Shown here: positions 59,551 through 64,000 of the stretch, one piece after another
Layout: each line of letters begins with the position of its first letter
Numbering within the stretch: the first letter of the stretch is position 1
DNA from: Gnetum montanum
Taxonomy: Eukaryota; Streptophyta; Gnetopsida; Gnetales; Gnetaceae
Assembly: GCA_015680685.1 (NCBI GenBank)
Contig: MNCI01004586.1
Span: 472,688 to 536,687, forward strand
Length of the DNA stretch: 64,000 bases
Direction of reading: 5' to 3'
Notes under the pieces: model-generated
The model's input: the letters and a program-made list of their open reading frames with translations, nothing else
Databases searched by the model: none
Told to the model about the DNA's origin: nothing
Translations under genes and position numbers: made by a program

Positions 59551-60897
59551 TATTGAAATGGGGGATATCCCCCATAACTAATCGGTTGAGTATGGCAAGG
59601 ATTAATAAATGAAAAATAAGGATCCTTGCATACTGGAAGTAGTGGGACTGGTCTATACCTATCCCCTCGGGATTCACACACTTGATTATAATAAGTATAG
59701 TGGGGCACTTTATACGATGTAGTTCCCTGATAACGAGTTGACCCACTATGATGTTTGTGACTGTTAGATGGTATGCAAGGATTGGGTTGATGCCTCCCAT
59801 GATTATGTTCATTGGGCCGTATGGTTGTTGGAGTGTAAGGTGGTGGCCCTAATAAGGTTACATGAGGCGTTGGGTTCGAAGGTAAGGGTGCACCACAGTG
59901 TGGAACTTGTGCTAGGTTGGAAGATGCAGTGGCCTCAGAATTATGTTGTCCCTTCCTATGGTCGTGTTTAAAGAAAGGACGCCTTTGATGTTGCTGAGGT
60001 TGCTCACTACTGTTGGTAGCAGTAGCACAAGTGTTGTTTGTGGGTTGTTGCAGTGGCATAAACACCTTAGGAACAGTTGGTGGCATTGTGGAAGGAGGGA
60101 AAGGATAAGAATGTTGAAAGTTAGGAGGAATATAAGATGTGTAAGGTAGTGGTTGTGTTGGAGGTATGGGCTAATAGTACGGTGGAGAATGGTATTGTGG
60201 TGAGATAGAGTATGGTGGCCCAAATGGAGAAACAGGATGTTGAACGTGATAAGCGTTTGGATTCGGAAAATATGAAGGGTGCCTCCAGTCTAGGGGTGGT
60301 CTTCCCCACAACTGGGTTTGTTGCTACTGTGGTCTAACATAGTATCTCTGTACGAACTCTAGATGTAACGTGTTTCCCCAATGCTCATGTATATGTAACA
60401 GTATTGGACACTGCCTTTGGGGTGATCATACAAGCATATGTTGCATTCCTACATAGGATTGGCAGTTGAGCACTTATTCCCTTTATTCTTTTTTTTCCGA
60501 ATGTCTATTGTTTTGTCATGCTTCTTGGGTTGTCAAAACTCCATCTCCAATATTGTTGATGTATTCTCCACACTTTTGATACATCCATTCCAACATCTTG
60601 TTGATCTTTGCCTCAGCTTCTCCTAACGATTGTTGTATTGGCAAAGATGATGTTTCAACCTTGAGATTTGTTGATCTCTCCTTTTTATGATCATGGACCT
60701 TTGTTGAGTTAATATTTTGGTCCCGTTGATGTTTATCAACACTCTCCCATCTAGCTAATTCTCCTTCTTCTTTTGCTACCCGCTTAATGAGCTCTTGGAT
60801 TTGATGGGTTCGTAGGTTATATAGCTGACCTTGGGCATACGTTCCTAAGGTATCTCTTGTTTCATTACGTAGCCCATCAATGATATGGAACATTAGC
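59550..60897 (-). pseudogene. Element D gag with Pro/Gln/His-rich tail, 5' part in gap
   Basis: The core at 60516-60893 has FHIIDGLRNETRDTLGTYAQ and the RVAKEEGELARWES helix, matching B. The knuckle relic CNICLYDHPKGS at about 60420-60450 has lost the last Cys pair. A 178-codon open stretch (59550-60086) is Pro, Gln, His, Ser and Thr-rich and ends at the internal polypurine site, replacing protease. Similar but shorter tails exist in A and B. Confidence 0.7.
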
Positions 60898-61513
60898 NNN
60901 NNNNNNNNNNNNNNNNNNNNNNNNNNNNNNNNNNNNNNNNNNNNNNNNNNNNNNNNNNNNNNNNNNNNNNNNNNNNNNNNNNNNNNNNNNNNNNNNNNNN
61001 NNNNNNNNNNNNNNNNNNNNNNNNNNNNNNNNNNNNNNNNNNNNNNNNNNNNNNNNNNNNNNNNNNNNNNNNNNNNNNNNNNNNNNNNNNNNNNNNNNNN
61101 NNNNNNNNNNNNNNNNNNNNNNNNNNNNNNNNNNNNNNNNNNNNNNNNNNNNNNNNNNNNNNNNNNNNNNNNNNNNNNNNNNNNNNNNNNNNNNNNNNNN
61201 NNNNNNNNNNNNNNNNNNNNNNNNNNNNNNNNNNNNNNNNNNNNNNNNNNNNNNNNNNNNNNNNNNNNNNNNNNNNNNNNNNNNNNNNNNNNNNNNNNNN
61301 NNNNNNNNNNNNNNNNNNNNNNNNNNNNNNNNNNNNNNNNNNNNNNNNNNNNNNNNNNNNNNNNNNNNNNNNNNNNNNNNNNNNNNNNNNNNNNNNNNNN
61401 NNNNNNNNNNNNNNNNNNNNNNNNNNNNNNNNNNNNNNNNNNNNNNNNNNNNNNNNNNNNNNNNNNNNNNNNNNNNNNNNNNNNNNNNNNNNNNNNNNNN
61501 NNNNNNNNNNNNN
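60898..61513. other. Assembly gap (616 N)
   Basis: All bases are N. By comparison with 55842-55967 the gap should hold about 126 bases of the right LTR of D, the PBS and the gag start. Open frames across it are meaningless. Confidence 0.98.
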
Positions 61514-62504
61514 TGTCTTCCCACCTAGACTAGTATTTATCATTTGTCACATATGGTTTAGTCCAGAGTGAGGTGTATGATGTGTTCCTAATTCTATGCT
61601 ACTCCTGAGATAATGGAAAATAAGATTAACTAAACTAAGCTAGGAGGGAAAGGGTAAGAGAGTCTAATCTAGCCTAAGTGCGACAAGCAACCGATTCCTT
61701 GATCAACCGTACACATCTTGGACTTTGTGCACGACTACCACTGGGACTACCAAGCCCAGGTCCTGGGTACGCCACTGGGATTACCAAGCGCAAATCCCAA
61801 ATACGCCACTAGGATTACCAAGCGCAAATCTTGGCTACGCCACTGGGCTACCAAGTAGTCACACTTAAATGCTTGTAACCAAGTCGTACTCGTTCCACTT
61901 CTAGGAGTTTAAGGGTGAGAGACTAATCGCGATGAGCAACCGACTCCTTGACTAACCGTACACATTCGTAAATGCTCGTAATCAAGTCGTACTCACACTA
62001 CACTACGAAAATAATAAATAACATTAAATAAATAAACAACAAATAAATAACAAAGTGAATGCTGCAATGATGAAGTAATCTCGATCTTTATTGTCGGTCA
62101 TGTGCGTGTCCAAGTATGTCACACTCGAATAAAGACACCGTACAACTACATTCACCACACTGTGGGTAGACACCGGAAAAATAAACTAACTCTGGAGAGA
62201 TCAAACTACCAGAGTTTCACTACACTCTAAACTGGGATCCCTAAAACTGGGAAAGTCGCCTCTTATTTATAGATTTGGTAGTGCGACGCGATATCGCATA
62301 CACGATATTGCGGGAAAAGATGTGATATCGCGTATGATACATCGCGTACGCAATATCGCGATGGACATGATATCGCGTACGCGATATCGCAGCCCATGCG
62401 ATATTACAGGTGTGATATCCCCGCTGTGATCTCACAACCACTGGGATATCACAGCTATGATATCACGGTAGTGATATCATAGCCAGCAAATTTATGACTC
62501 ATCA
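61514..62504 (-). repeat. Element D 5' LTR, left part in gap
   Basis: It aligns with 55968-56927. The array 62282-62490 has about 13 units, better preserved than in the other LTR: GCGATATCGC occurs at several places. It carries an extra CAATATCGCGATGGACATG-type segment near 62350-62370. Ends ATGACTCATCA at 62504. Confidence 0.88.
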
Positions 62505-63080
62505 ATGCCTAGACACATTTGCATGGATGATACTAAAATCAAGATTTCTTCTATCCATTGCAACACTTAGACTAGCATAGTTCTACTTTTCTACAATTTA
62601 CTTTCATATTATAAAGTATTTAATCTTATTATGCATAAGCAACATGAGTTATATTAATGTTTGGTAATCCCAGCATTAGATACTTTATGTGCCCAGTGGT
62701 ATACACTTGGTAACCCAACAATGTTAATATAGGTTCAAGATGTGTATGGCAAGTAGGAAAAAATATTCTACATTAGGATAGTTAGTCAATGAAGTAATTA
62801 ATTAGTTAGTTAATTTCTTTATTCATTTAAGCAATTAGCAACTAGGAGAAAAATAATAAAAAGTATAAAAATGAATATCTCATGTCTCAACCACACTTAA
62901 CCATACGCACAGATTAACACAAGTGTGGATTGGGAAGACAACAACATATAACTATATAATTCATTATTTAGGAATATTAGCCACTTAGGTAAATAAGTCC
63001 ATGAAATTCAATCGAATTGCATATGAACACTTGTGATTTGTATGGTTGGGTATAAGGGCTACTCGCTACTCATCAAACTT

Positions 63081-64000
63081 CTAGTAAGTGTACTAGACTT
63101 AAGGAAGAAATTTTCCAATGTGTTCAAGGAGGAATTGGATGAACTGCCACTAATGAGGAATGTTTAGTACAAAATTTATTTCATCCCTAGTGATACCATT
63201 CCAAATGAGAGAGCATACTAGATGACACTAAATCATAGAGCTAAATTACAAAGGCAACTAGAGGAGTTACTTGCAAATGGCTTTGTGAGAGAGTTAATCT
63301 CTCCTTGTGCAGTTTCAGTGGTGCTTGTGCCAAAGAAGAAAAGTGATGAATGGATGATGTGCATTGATTCAATAGTTATAAAAATGATAATGGTGAAGTA
63401 CAAATTTCCTATTCCAAGAATAGATGATATCCTTGATGTTCTTACCAATGCAGAGATTTCAGCAAGATTACTTTGAAGAGTGGCTACCATTTAATTTAGA
63501 TTAGGCCTAGTGATGAATAGCAAAGTACTTTCAAAACCCACAATGGATTATTTGAGTGGCTAGTGATGTTGTTGGACTCACAAATGCCCTTACTAGATTC
63601 ATGAGATTGATGCATGATGTTCTTAAAGATTTGATTGGTAAGTACTACATTGTATTCTTTGATGATATTTTTGTTTACAATTATAATAAGAAAGAGCACT
63701 TGAAACATTTGAAAAGAGTGTTTCTTAAGTTGGAGGAGGCATAGTTGATTGTTAACATGAAGAAGAGTCGCTTCTTCAAGTGGGAGATCATGTACTTGAG
63801 ACATGTGATTTCCAAATATTAAATTAGGATGAAGGCTACGAAGGTGAAGGCTATTAGAGATTAGCTAACTCTTAGAAATGTTGTGGAAGTAAGATTATTT
63901 CTTGGTTTAGTAGGGTTTTACATTTCATAAAAAAATTTAGTGGTATATCATGACCTATGTTTTCTTTTCTTAAGAAGAATCATGAATCAAGTGGGGTGAT
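63081..64000 (+). pseudogene. Element E reverse transcriptase, N-terminal two thirds, broken
   Basis: ELDELPLMRNV precedes the RT core: LEELLANGFVRELISPCAV (63255-63312), LVPKKK, CIDS, YKFPIPRIDDILD (63400-63440), then FMRLMHDVL and VFFDDIFVY (FFDD 63655-63666). The pattern is the chromovirus RT. A deletion or frame change near 63475-63560 removes part of the palm. It runs off the window at 64000. Confidence 0.82.

Larger units (their letters stand above)
55842..62504 (-). mobile_element. D: gag plus ORF3-relic Ty3/gypsy derivative
   Basis: The LTR at 55842-56927 and the visible part of the other (61514-62504) enclose gag and a short ORF3, with no protease, RT, RNase H or integrase. ATGCC at 55837-55841 and at 62505-62509 is a perfect target duplication inside the P2 3' LTR. 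The N gap (60898-61513) hides the PBS, gag start and the first part of the right LTR. Confidence 0.88.
25380..63075 (+). mobile_element. P2: Ty3/gypsy element with three nested insertions
   Basis: The P2 segments are 25380-30011, 36955-38016, about 50046-55841 and 62505-63075. They carry 5' LTR, PBS, gag, protease, RT, RNase H, integrase C-terminus, noncoding region, ORF3, polypurine tract and 3' LTR, in order. The two LTRs belong to the same family and align through the array, TATA and R-U5. The flanking 5-mers AATTT (25375-25379) and AACTT (63076-63080) differ by one transition. Chromovirus E resumes on both sides. P2 first looked like two elements; these points unite it. Confidence 0.85.
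55551..63075 (+). repeat. P2 polypurine tract and 3' LTR, split by element D
   Basis: AGTTAATCATGGGGGTA (55551-55567) abuts TGATGAACCATC at 55568. U3 array 55590-55678, TATA GTATATAAATGTAC at 55679-55692. D is inserted after 55841. The LTR resumes at 62505 with AGACACATTTGCATGG, matching the 5' LTR at about 25632, and ends CTACTCATCA at 63075. Confidence 0.85.
20360..64000 (+). mobile_element. E: chromovirus-type Ty3/gypsy element, oldest host of the nested stack
   Basis: E comprises a probable 5' LTR (to about 21963), tRNA-Met-like PBS, gag (22134-23260), protease (23385-23831 and 25301-25379) and, after P2, RT from 63081 to the window edge. The solo LTR S and element P2 interrupt it in or just after protease. 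Removing S restores a continuous frame across the ATTAC duplication. The RT (SPCAV, LVPKKK, then FFDD) is of the chromovirus type and unlike the RTs of A, C and P2. Stops show it is long dead. The right end lies outside the window. Confidence 0.8.

Noticed and set aside
60877-61543. Long open frames of over 210 codons across the gap
   Set aside because: They consist of N bases and have no meaning.
25380-63075. P2 treated as two separate elements (25380-38016 and 50584-63075)
   Set aside because: Both LTRs are of one family, the flanking 5-mers differ by one transition, domains run in order, and chromovirus E continues on both sides.
1-64000. tRNA, rRNA or small nuclear RNA genes
   Set aside because: No stretch with a plausible cloverleaf or rRNA-like conservation was found; tRNA-like words are only the retroelement primer sites.

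Overview
The window looks like intergenic DNA from a large, repeat-rich plant genome. It is AT-rich and contains no convincing intact host gene. Almost every base that can be assigned belongs to decayed retroelements. Most are Ty3/gypsy LTR elements of the non-chromoviral Athila/Tat type. One chromovirus, one possible Copia-like LTR and one Penelope-like (PLE) reverse transcriptase are also present. PLEs are known from conifers, and the heavy C-to-T decay with nested old insertions fits a gymnosperm, but the species cannot be fixed from the sequence.

Layout. 1-3260: degenerate PLE on the + strand. 3538-3725: AT-rich minisatellite. About 3998-5110: possible Copia-like LTR with a motif array. 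5135-20359: + strand Ty3/gypsy element P1, 5' truncated, split by a complete minus-strand element A (8999-18943). 20360-64000: + strand chromovirus E, running off the right edge. E is split by a solo LTR S (23832-25295, perfect 5-bp target duplication ATTAC) and by the very large element P2 (25380-63075). P2 itself holds three minus-strand insertions: B (30012-36954, lacking RT to integrase), C (38017 to about 50045, 5' end lost) and D (55842-62504, gag and ORF3 remnant only, with a 616-base N gap). Target-site duplications support the order E, then S and P2, then B, C and D; and separately P1, then A.

How the parts work. The Athila/Tat-like elements share one plan: LTR, PBS resembling TTGGCGCCGTTGCCGGGGA, gag with an unusual zinc knuckle, protease, RT, RNase H, integrase, an internal polypurine tract, a long noncoding region with a conserved stem-loop, ORF3 (a coiled-coil protein resembling the 'putative plant transposon protein' domain), the 3' polypurine tract and the 3' LTR. 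All copies carry stops and frameshifts.

The strongest unexplained signal is regulatory. Each LTR family has a short U3 with a TATA box, and upstream of it a tandem array of a short dyad-symmetric motif that differs by family (GATATCGCG; CCAATATTGG; TGCATTAATGCA-like; a nested 38-bp TTACGCT/AGCGTAA module; AAGATGTCTT; ACCATGAGTCATGGT). In P1, P2 and C a second array plus TATA block lies inside the element ahead of ORF3.
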